Shown here: positions 39,700 to 51,274 of the stretch, piece after piece
Position numbering within the stretch: the stretch's first letter is position 1
Layout: each line of letters begins with the position of its first letter
NCBI GenBank assembly: GCA_950295325.1
Contig: OX485803.1
Location: 31,250,001-31,314,000, forward strand
DNA: 64,000 bases
Origin: Polytrichum commune
Lineage: Eukaryota; Streptophyta; Polytrichopsida; Polytrichales; Polytrichaceae
Reading direction: 5' to 3'
Notes under the pieces: generated by a model
The model's input: the letters and a program-made list of their open reading frames with translations, nothing else
The model's database searches: none
Told to the model about the DNA's origin: nothing
Program-made: the position numbers and the translations under genes

Positions 39700-41325
39700 A
39701 GGACATAGTTGGTGGCTAGTATCCTATGTTGGAAAACGGATCCAAGGGAAAACGATAAGTACTTAAGGGGACATCCCCCCCACCAAGGGACTTTTTTTGC
39801 ATCTCAGATGTGGGTTGCGCTGCTTGGACCCTTGTAGCATGTTGGATGTTTATTTTGTGCAGGTACAGATCCTATTGCAATGGACCTTTTATACCCCAAA
39901 TACTAAATTCCAAGCTCTAAACCCATTAGTGGAGCCAATTTTTATGTGGATTGCACTTAGTATGATTGATTTTTTTGTTTATGGCAGGTATCGTTCCTGG
40001 TGCAAGGTTCCTATTATGGCGCCGCAAATCGCGGAGGTTTATGGACGCGCGTCCGTAAACCTTAAACCTGTTGGTTAATTTGATATCTATTTCTTTGAGA
40101 ATTGTACTTGAGGTATTACTCATGTACACTGAGGTTTACGGACGCGCGTCCGTAAACCTTAAACTTGTTGGTTAATTGGATATCTATTGCTTTGAGAATT
40201 GTACTTGAGGTATTACTCATGTACACTAAGGTTTACGGACGCGCGTCCGTAAACCTTAAACCTATTGGTTAATTGGATATCTATTGCTTTGAGAATTGTA
40301 CTTGAGGTATTACTCATGTACACTGAGGTTTACGGACGCGCGTCCGTAAACCTTAAACATGTTGGTTAATTGGATATCTATTGCTTTGAGAATTGTACTT
40401 TAGGTATTACTCATGTACAATGAGGTTTACGGACGCGCGTCCGTAAGCCTACGTACCTTATGGAACCATAGTTCGGCATTGCACCTGAACTGACATCATG
40501 ACCACTTGCTATGTGAGTCTGCCAACGAGACTGTATTGTCCTGAAAATTTACGGACGCGCGTCCATAAACCTTAAACCTCCGGGCGTATTAATCCTTTCT
40601 TGCCTTGATCGTTTACGGGTTTAGTGGTAATAATGACGTCCAGAGAGATTTACGAACGCGCGTCCATAAACCTGCAAACCTCTTGTGCCATAATTTCGAC
40701 CATGTGCCATGTAGAATATTACATTGAGACTGTACGGTCAATGGAAGTATAAGATCCTTAAATCCTAAACTTACATCACCCTATGTGTCATAGTATAATA
40801 TTTTGACATTGATAAAACACAGTAGGAAGCGCGTATGTTAACCTCTTCAAATGCATAGTCGTCAGGCCTGGGTATACGTGTCCGTGGCACATGGACATCT
40901 TGGTTCCCTAAACCTCTGTATGTCTTGGACACCACTGACTTTTGACATTGGGATGTTTGCGGACGCGCGTCCGTATACCTATTTTGTATAGTTTGCAAAA
41001 CCATTTGCGCATGTTACTGACCTCTTTGAGCACGAAGAGTTTTACGGGTGCGCGTCCATAAACATGTCATGTTTTTGTTGTCTGGACCTATCCGCCGACT
41101 ATGAACAAATAAAGGAATTTGTATATGCGTGTGCTTGCACTAATAATGTTGTTACATGGAGGTATACGAACGCGCGCTCGTATACCAATGTGTCTTTGTT
41201 TCCAGGCCATGAAATCCACTATTGTTCACATTGTGTTTCATTGACAATAAGCATTATGACTATCGATGACATTTATTAAATGGGATATTTTGACATACTC
41301 TTCATTTGGATCACTTGTAGTGGCC
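39700..41325 (+). promoter_or_regulatory. Upstream/leader region of the transposase gene
   Basis: Acceptor-like sites TTTTGTGCAG|GT (about 39862) and TTTATGGCAG|GT (about 39987) suggest untranslated leader exons. Palindrome cluster B occupies the interval up to the coding start at 41326. A TATA box cannot be assigned with confidence. Confidence 0.35.
40035..41186. repeat. Palindrome cluster B, ten copies; first five in a 97-bp tandem array
   Basis: Copies start at 40035, 40132, 40228, 40326 and 40423, about 97 bp apart. They are separated by a near-identical spacer (ttgagaattgtacttgaggt and attactcatgtaca). Further copies lie at 40548, 40649, 40955, about 41040 and 41161. The copy centred on 40242 extends to a perfect 32-bp palindrome (40227-40258). 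The last copy has changed arms (GGTATACGA...TCGTATACC) but is still symmetric. The cluster lies directly upstream of the transposase gene. Confidence 0.95.
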
Positions 41326-44300
41326 ATGGATTCCAACGTCGGTGATAGTGCATTTGAGTTCTCTTCGGAATCGTCAAGCTATGGTAGCGAATTTGAAGGT
41401 GTCATGGAACGGGAAACTACAATTGATGTCGCAAATGCAGAGGATGATTTCATACCACCATGTGAGGGTTATTCGCGGGAACAGTGGATTGATCTTGATG
41501 TTGTCCTAGTCAATGGATGTGGCGTCCCCGTGGCCGATGGTGTTTGTCGGAACTCGAATCCTACGGATTGTATTGATGCAAATCCCCTTGGGGAGGAAGA
41601 TGTTGGGGTGTGCATTTTGAACTCCTTGAATCCTTTGGAAGTACCTCCTGGTTGGAGATTCTCTCTTCGTCGATGGCCGTTGCGAAGTATTCTTCACGAT
41701 GGTATCAACTTGTGGAATCATGCCCGTCGTTTTGAGGAAATACAAAAGGATTTGTTCGCCACAATGCGTCCTAGACAAGGTCGGCGTAAATATGATTCCG
41801 TTCGCGTGCCCCGTGAACCCACGCAACGTCGTCGAGATCTAACATTAGGAGACACATCTATTAGGTCCGTAGCAACAAAGGATTGTTGTGGAAAGAGGTG
41901 TTGCCAACTATTTCCCCGTGACAAAATCAAATCTTTGAGACAAGATGTGGCTTGCGGACTTTCGTATGCGATCTGCAAAGAAACTTGAAGTCCATCGCAA
42001 CATGCACTTTGATGCCGAAGGTCGTAAGGTTGTGACCTTGGAAAATATAGAGGTATGTTGCACGGCATGGTACATTATACATGCTATTTCAAATGCAGAT
42101 TTTTATAGGTTCCGGAACTACTCGCTGCAAGGACGGTGTTCTCGGTTCCATGGCAACTCTGGTACAAAGAAGCCCAGGGAGGCAACACTCCAAGCGGCTG
42201 CAACACTATCAACCATCATTATGCCATTAGCGGATGCGATGCCACACAAGACACGGACTCTGCCGTCGGGGGAAAAGGTTGTCCAGATGGTTTTGCCTAC
42301 AGGGACAAAATGGAATAACATACTTATGGATGTTAATGAGGTTGGCGAAAAGGCTGGATGTGGGCCGATTTCGTTGTCAAAATTGAGTGTGATCAAGAAT
42401 CAACAATTTGCAGAGTACATTACGAAGAGCCTGGGGATAAGTTTGCTAGGTGTTCTGCTTGTGAGAAATATAAGGGCCTTCGAGATGCACATCCAATAGG
42501 GACTGAGTCGCACAATAGACATCAACGAAAATACATTGAGCATGTCAACAACCAGGAGGCACACCGTCAAGACTACTACAAGAATCGCGCATTATCGATA
42601 ATGAGGCCGAATGAGGTTTTGACAATCATTCATGACAAAATGGACCATGCGAAGACTGCGTGCCCTTGTTATGCACGGAAAATAAAGGCTACAGATGGAT
42701 ATTTCAAGCTCCCAATATCTGTCACAGGTTCGTTGGTTTTCACATTTTTTTTGCGCACCCACATACTCATCATGAAGAGTTACAGATGTACGTCCGTAAA
42801 TGTTTGTTCATTTTTTTGGCCTGCTTGCGAAAAAATTGAATTTCCTTATCATATATGATATTGGAATGTACTTCTCATTTGTATGTCTTAATTCAGGTAT
42901 GATTGCACATGGCCATGTGGACGTCAAGTATGCACATTATGGCTTGGATTTCTATCCAGGCGACGCCAATCATACCGTAGGGTCTTTTGCAAAACTTCTA
43001 CGAGATCTTGAGAGTCCGCCAACATCATCCTCCCGCGCTCTTTTTGTTGGATGTGGACAACACCGATTTATGAGGCTGTGCTAGAGGGGAAAGAAGTTTG
43101 TCTATCGTCACTGCAAGAACCGCCTGAACAAACCGTTCTTGCTAAACCTTTGCCTCCAACTCTACATGTGCAACTGGACAATTGTGCCAAAGACAACAAA
43201 TGTCGATACGTGTTTTGTTTTTGGTCATTGCTCGTAGCCAAGGGCATTTTCAAAGAAGTGTTTGTGTCTTTTTTGATGGTTGGCCACACGCATGATGACA
43301 TTGACGCTTCATTTGGACGTTGGAGTATGAAGTTGCACGAGGAGGATTTTCCGACGATTCCTCTTCTCATGAAATCATACATGGATTTGGATAATGTGCC
43401 AGTCATCCCGCATTTGATTGAAGAAGTGTCCGATTTCAAAGCGTTTATCGAACCATTCATTCTTAAGGGAGGTGACCGCTTAGTGGGCCATACCAAGGCT
43501 CAACAATTCCGATTCTATATGCGTGATGATGGTCTGCCGGCCATGCAATTCAAAGTTTTGTGCACTTCCCCGGATTGGGGTCCAGAGGAAGGGATACTCG
43601 TCTGGCGCCAAAACGAAGAGGGCAAATGTATGCTACCTGATGGGGAGCCGAAGCCTTGTAAATCCAACCCCATGAGGAATGGACCAGAAATCATCAAAGG
43701 TATATCCGGATTCATCCAATATTGGAAAGAATTGTGCGAGGAAGACATCACAAGGCGTGTTCGGGATACCCACGAACCATTGATTACGTACTGGGATCGC
43801 ATTCGCTCAGCATTGCTAGCACCCGATGTCGAAACACATTCATGTTTGACACAAGGTTTTTGGCCACAAAGCCGAGTGACAATCGTGGAATCTGAGGCCA
43901 TCTTCTTCGACAATGGGGACATCCGTGAAGAGTTCGCAGTGGACAACCATTATGTTGGCCCAGCTCGTAATCGTCCGGCTCCATCATTTCGTGTGGCTGT
44001 TGATTGCTACGAAGGGTATATGATCCTCGTACGTCCTGGAGATGAGGAGCACCCTAAACCGATTTGGTTGGTAAAAGCATTGTCATCACCAAATTTTGTT
44101 CCAACTAGCCCAAATTTTCATCAAATTGAGGTGGAATATTGCCGTCCCAACACCAAAGATCAAAATGTGCTCTGCACATATTTAGGGTGGGACACCAAAA
44201 AAGGTTTCAAATGGACAATGGACTCAGCATACGAACCAATATGGATAAACACAGATACCATACTTTGTGCTTGGAAACCACGCAAAGGTTCCAAATCAGA

Positions 44301-44430
44301 GACAATGACCATTCCCTAAAAACATATAGATTTTGCCAAAGACAATTTGGCACGTATTGCTGCTGCAGAAAACGATGTCGAGAATGGAAATGAAGTTGAA
44401 GATGAAGTTGAAGATGAAGAGGGAGAATGA
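41326..44430 (+). pseudogene. DUF7869-like candidate DDE transposase of the large element, frameshifted
   Basis: The start ATG at 41326 is followed by an acidic N-terminus and the cysteine motif CCGKRCCQLFPRDKIKSLRQ. The frame shifts near 41950 (an extra base would explain it) to read MWLADFRMRSAKK and VCCTAWYIIHAIS, then returns to the first frame near 42410-42440 (FARCSACEKY). One intron (42728-42896) joins SVTG|MIAHGHVDVKYAHYGLDF in phase and carries a decayed palindrome. A third shift near 43045 leads to LDNCAKDNKCRYVFCFWSLL and FLMVGHTHDDIDASFGRWS, the DUF7869 hallmark with candidate catalytic acids. The frame meets TAA at 44317-44319, but continues open (DFAKDNLARIAAAE, acidic tail) to TGA at 44428-44430. 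The family call is from memory of the pattern; the transposase role is inferred. Confidence 0.7.
42728..42896 (+). other. Intron of the transposase gene with a decayed palindrome
   Basis: Donor G|GTTCGT and acceptor ATTCAG|GT join in phase 1. The sequence ttacagatgtacgtccgtaaa near 42780 is a mutated copy of the element palindrome, which supports the view that the palindrome spread through the whole element. Confidence 0.6.
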
Positions 44431-44559
44431 TATTGACGTAGGGTTGGACCACAACTATTTGAAATGTGTCTTGGTTTTTCATGAAATATATGACATTGGG
44501 GTCGAATACTATATTAGACACATTTTATAGCAATTTTATAGATTACAATTATATATCAT

Positions 44560-47527
44560 GATTGTATTGATTTACGGATGTGGAATCCAACTTCACATGC
44601 GCTATCAAATGTTTTTTATATGTTTGTGTTTACGGATGTGGAGTCCAAACTATATAATTATATTGCAGATGCTAATTTGCATTTTCTTATACACACTGTC
44701 AAATTATTTTAATATTGTTGCGTTTGGGATGTGCCGTTCAATTCACCCACAATTGGCTAAGATGTTATGTTTGGGATACGCATCCAAGAGTCCCTAGATA
44801 TAAAATCAGATGGCTATTTATAGATTCGTTAATTTTGTTCAATACAAAATAATTGTGAATTTGTGACATTGGAATATTGTGTTGGCGTAGTTTTGATTAT
44901 ACCCCAAATAATTACTATATTTAGAAACATATATATTCATCACATATGGATCTTTCGAACATTATGTTGCCATTGTTCCCCATGTTCCCTACGTTCACAA
45001 TATTCGCATCCGAAACTACGGGTCCAATTTATTTTGAGACTTTCCAAAGTCTCCAATTAACGAATATAGTGTTTAAAGGTACTATATGGATCATATATGA
45101 TCACTCTTCTTAATTAGGCATCTATATTTGAGCAGTGTATGGGTATCAAAAAGACATAAATTGTCATGATGAGATTGGACTCGATGCTCAGATTATATAA
45201 AATATCATTCTAGGCTCTACCAGTAAAAAAATCGGGAGGACTTACGTGATCTCTTTTAAAAAATCAAGAGTCAAAAATGATTGCTTTGACTTTCTAAAGC
45301 TTTTGCATCTCAACATTGATTCCAAAACTTGAATTGAGAATCTTTGTGATTCATACTTGCCAACCAAATACGACAGTTCCTTAGCAAATGCAATGGCCAA
45401 AAATGTTTGTGGAGTTGGAAGTGCACACAATATAGTGAATATATATGGGGTCAATGTTTATAAATGTCATTCCAGAGGTCCACTTTGCAAATTCATTCAC
45501 TTGTATTGACCGCTAGAATGTCATTCTAATTTGAGGCCACATGCCCCTTATCTTCTTCCTGCCATCGAAAGGATTCGCAGTCCCAATGCAATGATCCTTG
45601 CAAACATATTTCACAAATTATTGCATGCTCGGTTTCAGCCCATTCCATTGAGAAGCGCTAAGGAACATTGCCAACTACAAAGAAAAATTTGGCTGTTGGA
45701 TCGAATCGGTAATCTTCTCATCAGGTTAGCAGTTGCAAATCGTGAAGATTGTCATTTCAAGTTTCAGAATAATTAGAGTTGAGATGTAAGGGTTATAGGA
45801 GCTCAAAGCATGCTCAAAGTTAAGATTCCCTCTCTTTTTAAGCAACCACATAGACCCTCACAAATGTGTTAACTACTAAATTTAAAATGGTTTATATATT
45901 CTAAGCAGCCACATCAAAAGTCGCAGACCCTCACAATTGTGTTAACTATTGAATCTAGGATGGTCTAAGCACATGAATAATCCAATCTCATCAAAACACA
46001 CGCCTTTGCGGTGTCCAAATTTGAACTACAAACTTTCGGTGTCATATACGACTGCAGTAGATGGTAAATGGGCCTTAATCAAACACTCTTCTTATGTAGA
46101 CGCCTATATTTAAGTGGTATATGGCAAGGCTTGTAAATTATGAACCAACACCGAAAAGGCACGTTTTGGATGAAATTGGACTATGTTGTTCAAAATAACG
46201 TCATCATTCTAGGTTTTGTAGTTAACACAATTGAAAGCACCTATGTGACAACTCAAAGAAAGAATGGATTCTGCCCTTCGACTTATTACAACTTTTGTGT
46301 CTCAACTCCATTCTTGGCAACTGAAACAATTACACTCTAAACTCCGTAGTATCACACCTTTGGCAACCAAAGTGCACGTGATATTACGGAGTTTTGTAGT
46401 GTTAACATGGAAGCATGATGCTATAGAATCAGTGTAGCATGTGACATTATGGAATAACACAAAGGAGATGTGAGGACAATTTGAATTCGTTCTCCCATCA
46501 CCTACGCTAGTGTGGTCCACTCCACTTGGCCTTCCCAGGCGATGTGGCAGATGCTTGCACCAACATTCAACAAGTGGCATCAGAAGAAGAAGAAGAATCT
46601 GAATAAGAAGGTGACACTCCACATGTTGACACATGGCACAATGCAAAGGTGTGTCTTTGACTTCTTTGGTGGTTTGCATTAATGACAAATTTCAAGATAT
46701 AAGGGAGAGAAATGTGACAATAAGGAGTGAGATTTGAACCACGAAGATCCGTTCCCTAGGGTTTCGGGATAGTAGAGAGTGTGTGACATTATGGGGGTTG
46801 ATATTACAGAGTTTAAGATGTACCTCCATGATTCACAATTGTTCACCAAATGAGACAATTCCTAATCTAAGCCCAGTGGCCAAAAATGTATGTGTAGTTG
46901 GAAATGTTCGTTATTAGGCCCACATACCTTACTAGTATTATAAGTCTATATGTATTTTAAGTCTACATCCCATAAGGAGCTCCAAATGCACCTTAAGAGC
47001 ACATCTTGTATTCCATCGAAGCACTCAAAAGTGAGCTGGTGGGTAGTATATCAATGCAATTTATGCTAGACTCATAAAACGTAGGATTGTGCCACCTCTA
47101 AGCAATGTCTTGGTCAAAGACATAGACAAGTCGAGTCTCAACTTTATCGTTTTTTTAAGGCCAACAACACAAAATAATGCCAACTTTCTTCTTCAATGCC
47201 TTCACCAAGTACACCGACATCATGACTCTGGCTGCTTGCATGCAGTTCCCTATTCGGATTTTTAAGTCTCAATTTATGAGGAACTAAGGTACGTACACCT
47301 ACCTTGGGTGAGTCACGTCAAAAAGTTACAAAACCATGGCCAATCAAACACACGGCATCTTGCATTCTTTCAAGACACATGTTTGGACATTTGTTACGAA
47401 ACCAAAGCTCTCATCAAATATAAGAAAACGTGTGTTTATAAAGACATAATTTAGGGGTTTGATTGTTGCTCATAGTTGCTTAAATAATAAAAATAACAAA
47501 AGGTGTGAAAAAAGAAAGGGACGGTAC
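44560..47527. other. Non-coding repeats right of the large element
   Basis: Near 44572 and 44629, tttacggatgtgga-tcc occurs twice and may be decayed palindrome halves at the right end of the element. Two related segments, about 45085-45240 and 46075-46230, share cactcttctta, cgcctatattt/gcatctatattt, attggact and tcattctagg. The dispersed phrase with gagctcaaa and gtgttaacta is also present (45795-46010). Short frames at 45531-45776 and 46302-46688 (-) are not recognised. Confidence 0.5.
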
Positions 47528-47530
47528 TTA

Positions 47531-48331
47531 GGGCCAAGTTCCATGTGCTGATCCTGGTCCGTTTTTTTAAATAAATGGGTGGGCCGGTGAAAAGAGGGTG
47601 GTGCCATGTGTCCATCCCTCTCACCCAAGGACTAGTACCTCCCATGGATGGGTGTCCCACATTTTTTGTTGTGCAAGAACGGGTGTCAAAGAACCGGTGG
47701 TCCTAATGGTCACAAGAAGGACATGTGCCGGTTAGAAAGCTTTGGTGACCGGATCGGCCACTTTGTTCTTCAAGTCCTTTCTTTTGAGGAGTACTCTTAG
47801 GGAACGTGTATTTTATGATGTTTTAAGAATCTAGATCTTAACTATATGTATATATATATATATATATATAAGGCAAACAAACCAAAGGAAACACTCATGA
47901 CATATTTAAAAGACTATTTTGGTATCATTTAGGTGTCACAATTAAAATCACTTATAAAAAATGCACAATGACAATTTCAATCAAAATAATAATATATATA
48001 AATATTTACATATTTCCATAGATGACAGTAGTACCAACCTACACATATCAACAACACATAATTTGGAATTCATTCAATAAATGTATGGAAATTGATGTGC
48101 AAATCAAATATGAAAAGTTAAATGATGATGACCTCCATTGCCGGTGACCTTCATAAAGTGTCATGTCTTATCACTCACCAATTTAGTTAGAAAGTAGGAA
48201 ATCGAAATAAACCTGCACCCCACATAGAAGTACCCCTCCATAAAATGAGTGACATCACCCATTTTTTAGATGATGTCACCCGTTTCTCACCCATTTAAAA
48301 AACAAACCGGGAGGCACATGGAACTTGGCCC
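47531..48331. mobile_element. PIF/Harbinger (Tourist-like) non-autonomous element, 801 bp
   Basis: The left end GGGCCAAGTTCCATGTGC, continuing with GGT-CGTTTTTTTAAAT and AATGGGTG, is mirrored on the right as the reverse complement of GGGCCAAGTTCCATGTGC plus GGTTTGTTTTTTAAATGGGTG. The element is flanked by the 3-bp duplication TTA (47528-47530 and 48332-48334), the TWA target typical of PIF/Harbinger. Inside is a TA run at about 47847-47870. No transposase frame was seen. Confidence 0.85.
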
Positions 48332-48339
48332 TTACATGT

Positions 48340-51215
48340 GACAGTCAGTTCCTTGTACGAAGGTATAAACAAATGGAAAATGGTTCATGTTCATCCATCA
48401 TCGTGGATGATTTTGTAAGACGTACTTTTTTCTCGTCATCCGTAGGGTTTGTGCCTTTGCGATTGTGTGGTCTATCGTTTTCTTTCCCACGATGCTAAGG
48501 TAGGTGAGGCTAATGTGGACGCCTCCAGCTCTGTGGAATCATCTGACCGATGGATTCGAGCATTAGAAGCTTGAGCAGGTTAGCAATTGCGAATCAAGAC
48601 CAAAGAAATTGAAATCATTGAAATTGGAGTTGAGGAAGGTGGTGATCTAAGGCCAATGTGGTGTTATAGGGGGGAACTCGTTTATCGTTCTATGTTGTGT
48701 AAGTGGACAATATCATTAGCAAATTCTACATGAGTCATTTGCCAATGAAAACTCAAGTTTAATGCCAATATTGTTGTGTCATGTCTCTAAAGTGGTCACA
48801 CGTAAGATAAAATGTTGCCAAATTCTTTTTTTCATTATAGAATACCCACAATATAAGTTGGTTAGCACCTCGCATTCACATGCCGCCTCATAATTTGCCC
48901 ACCTTGGGCACAAAATTAAGTGTGTCATAACTTGGTGAATAGCACTCCTCATTATGGAGGATGGGTGGATGTAGTTTGACTTTTGCAAAGGTGATTAACT
49001 TAAATATCATCAAGGCGGCAACCAAATCACCATGTATTATTCACTCATTGAATTAAAGCGATTATATTGTTGATTAAGAGCCAAAAATAGGTGCTTCATT
49101 AAGGAAGCTAACCAAATTAGCCTCATCTACCTTATGCATTTCTATGATGACTTTGAATGGGGCTTTCAAGGGTGGGGAATGTTTTTTAAGAAACCTACCC
49201 CTCAATAATTTCCAGTTAACAATGTTTTCCAATTAATTATACAATACCTTAAACAAATTTTAAAATAATAATAAAATGAAGAGGTTCAAAAAATACTATT
49301 GTGCATCAGATTACCTTCATTGAATTACCCTTTGAATGTAGGAGTATACATGAAAACATGCTAAGTGACTGACCCAGGCCTATTATGAACACCCAAAACT
49401 GAAACTATAATGAAGACCAAGTATTTGTTACATGATTTTGAAAATAGTAAAAAAAGCAAGGAGGTATAGTGTAATCTATATGCACACACGACAAAGACAG
49501 GTGAGTGGAGGGTGCTTCAATATAGGTTGGCAAGGATTTTTCCAATTTTAGATTCTACTGATATATATGCAAGGCAGAATAAGCAAATGTAGTCTGTCAC
49601 TTTTGGTTCCACATTCTCACCATCATGAGGTTTTAGGCAAGGTCGTAATAGATTACTTTAAGAAGCACATTCCCCATGAAATGGGTGGAGCATAACCTAG
49701 ATGGGTACTAGCACAATCGGATGACTCCATCGTACGACTACAATGAATTTTGTAATGTTTGACTTTAAGTTTCCATAAGTGAGGTTTTCTTTTGAGGGTA
49801 CAAATTGAACAAATTCAATAGCAACAAAACACCTTTCAACCCAATTGACACATATAGAACTTTAAAATACCATCCATGCCTAAAACATTGACACACAAAT
49901 ATATAGTAGGGCTCAACAAGACAAAAAGCATAGTGTGCCTAACTTTGACAAGCAATTCAAAATAATTAAATGACCTCATTGTGGTGGGGTGGCCTCAGGC
50001 ATGTGCCTTACCCTACCAAAAAAATTCAATCACATTAGAACTACCCTTGAATTGCCAATGAACTTGCAAAGGTGAAGGAGAGACCAAAAATGGTTTGTTA
50101 GGTGCTTAAGGATTAGGTTGTATGTACAATCAACATCCCACCTATGACATTTAGCAATGGATATGGCTTTTGACAACTCCACAAAAGAAGTATAAGGGTA
50201 GAAATTACTAGTTATCCTAGACTCACAAACTCGTACATATGGCTAAGTAATGTTGTGAATCATAAAGAGCATCATTATACACACCCAATACCAAGGGGGC
50301 TACTTGATACCAAGCTCTTAGGAACAAATTAGAAAAATAGGTTCATAGGGTTCCCAAAGCTCCCAATGCACCAGAAATAAGAACATAGTCTCTTTAATCA
50401 TGATAAGGCAAGCATGGTTTCAAGCTTTGAACAGGGAGATTTGATTGCTAGTTAGAAATTGGCCGAATGAGTTTGGGAAACAACTGATTCAAATTCAAAA
50501 ATTTGGACCAATTGCTTATCATTCTATACGAATCTCTGAAATATACTTTAAATTAATTAAGAAGATATGAAGAAATCAACATGTAACTGGTTGGACTTGG
50601 AAATATTAGGATCTTGACCAATGTTGCCCAAATTCTCCCCGTTCACTAGTTTCAAAGACACATAATTCCTTCCCATTCCTATGATGTGATTGGCTACTAG
50701 GGTGTCGGATTCAAGAAACGTGATGAAGGTATTTAGAACCAAATTAGCATGTAATTATATTATTAGGTGTCAATTCCAAGATACATGATGAGTCAAGAAA
50801 AGAAGATTACTCCAACATTGCCACCAACGTGAATTACGATGTTGCTTCTTATACAAGTTGGTCTAGATCTATAAGATTATATGTAATCTTGAAATATACA
50901 TTATGAGAGTTAGAGGACCCATGATGACTATTGTCTAATGAGATTAAATGCAAATTTTGGACTATTTTGGGTTTGGGGTGTTGCCCACACTTCTAAAGAT
51001 GGCTAATCTTTGCAATGGGAAACACCTTGGCTATGAAGACTCCCATCCTCCTTCAAGTCTTTGTGACCTTCCACGAGCTTTAGAACAATTTGGAGCATTG
51101 TTCTCCCCCAAATTAACACAAAATCAAACGAGACTAGTAGCTCTTTAATTCTTGAAACCTTGCTGAGTGCCAACCCCCCCCCCCCCAAATGATGACATGA
51201 AGTTGCTCCACGTTG
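48340..51215. other. Intergenic, no recognised gene
   Basis: A/T-rich sequence. The stretch near 50557-50742 on the minus strand reads caagtccaaccagttacatg and matches about 70 bp near 24478-24545, marking a dispersed repeat. Cytosine and guanine homopolymers near 51175-51187 lie just outside the hAT-like elements that follow. No other structure was recognised. Confidence 0.45.
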
Positions 51216-51274
51216 GCTTCTTTTTTACTCGGGGAGGTCACTAGCAAAAATCGTATAAACAACATGCGATTAAA

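Larger units (their letters stand above)
36400..39700. other. Central non-element region between the two gene units
   Basis: This stretch has no palindrome copies and no complete gene. It holds a hAT transposase C-terminal fragment (37656-37901), a foldback repeat (about 38361-38521) and three telomere-type units (38804-38828). The rest is A/T-rich and unassigned. It may be an insertion that separated two once adjacent, divergent promoter regions. Confidence 0.5.
27900..44650. mobile_element. Putative large two-gene DNA transposon, about 16.7 kb; ends not defined
   Basis: Two divergent gene units share an otherwise unseen palindrome (core TTACGGACGCGCGTCCGTAA). Every copy in the window falls between 29971 and 42800, with decayed half-copies near 44572 and 44629. 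The leftward unit encodes ParB-like, methyltransferase-like and HAD-like parts. The rightward unit encodes a DUF7869-like candidate transposase. The centre (36.4-39.7 kb) holds a hAT fragment, a foldback repeat and telomere-like units, probably later insertions. Limits were set from the outermost gene ends, because no terminal repeats or target duplication could be recognised. The alternative is two neighbouring related elements. Confidence 0.6.

Noticed and set aside
42051-42096. A 46-bp intron (GTATGT…TGCAG) in the transposase gene
   Set aside because: Too short for a plant intron, and its translation VCCTAWYIIHAIS matches the expected conserved stretch, so it is coding.
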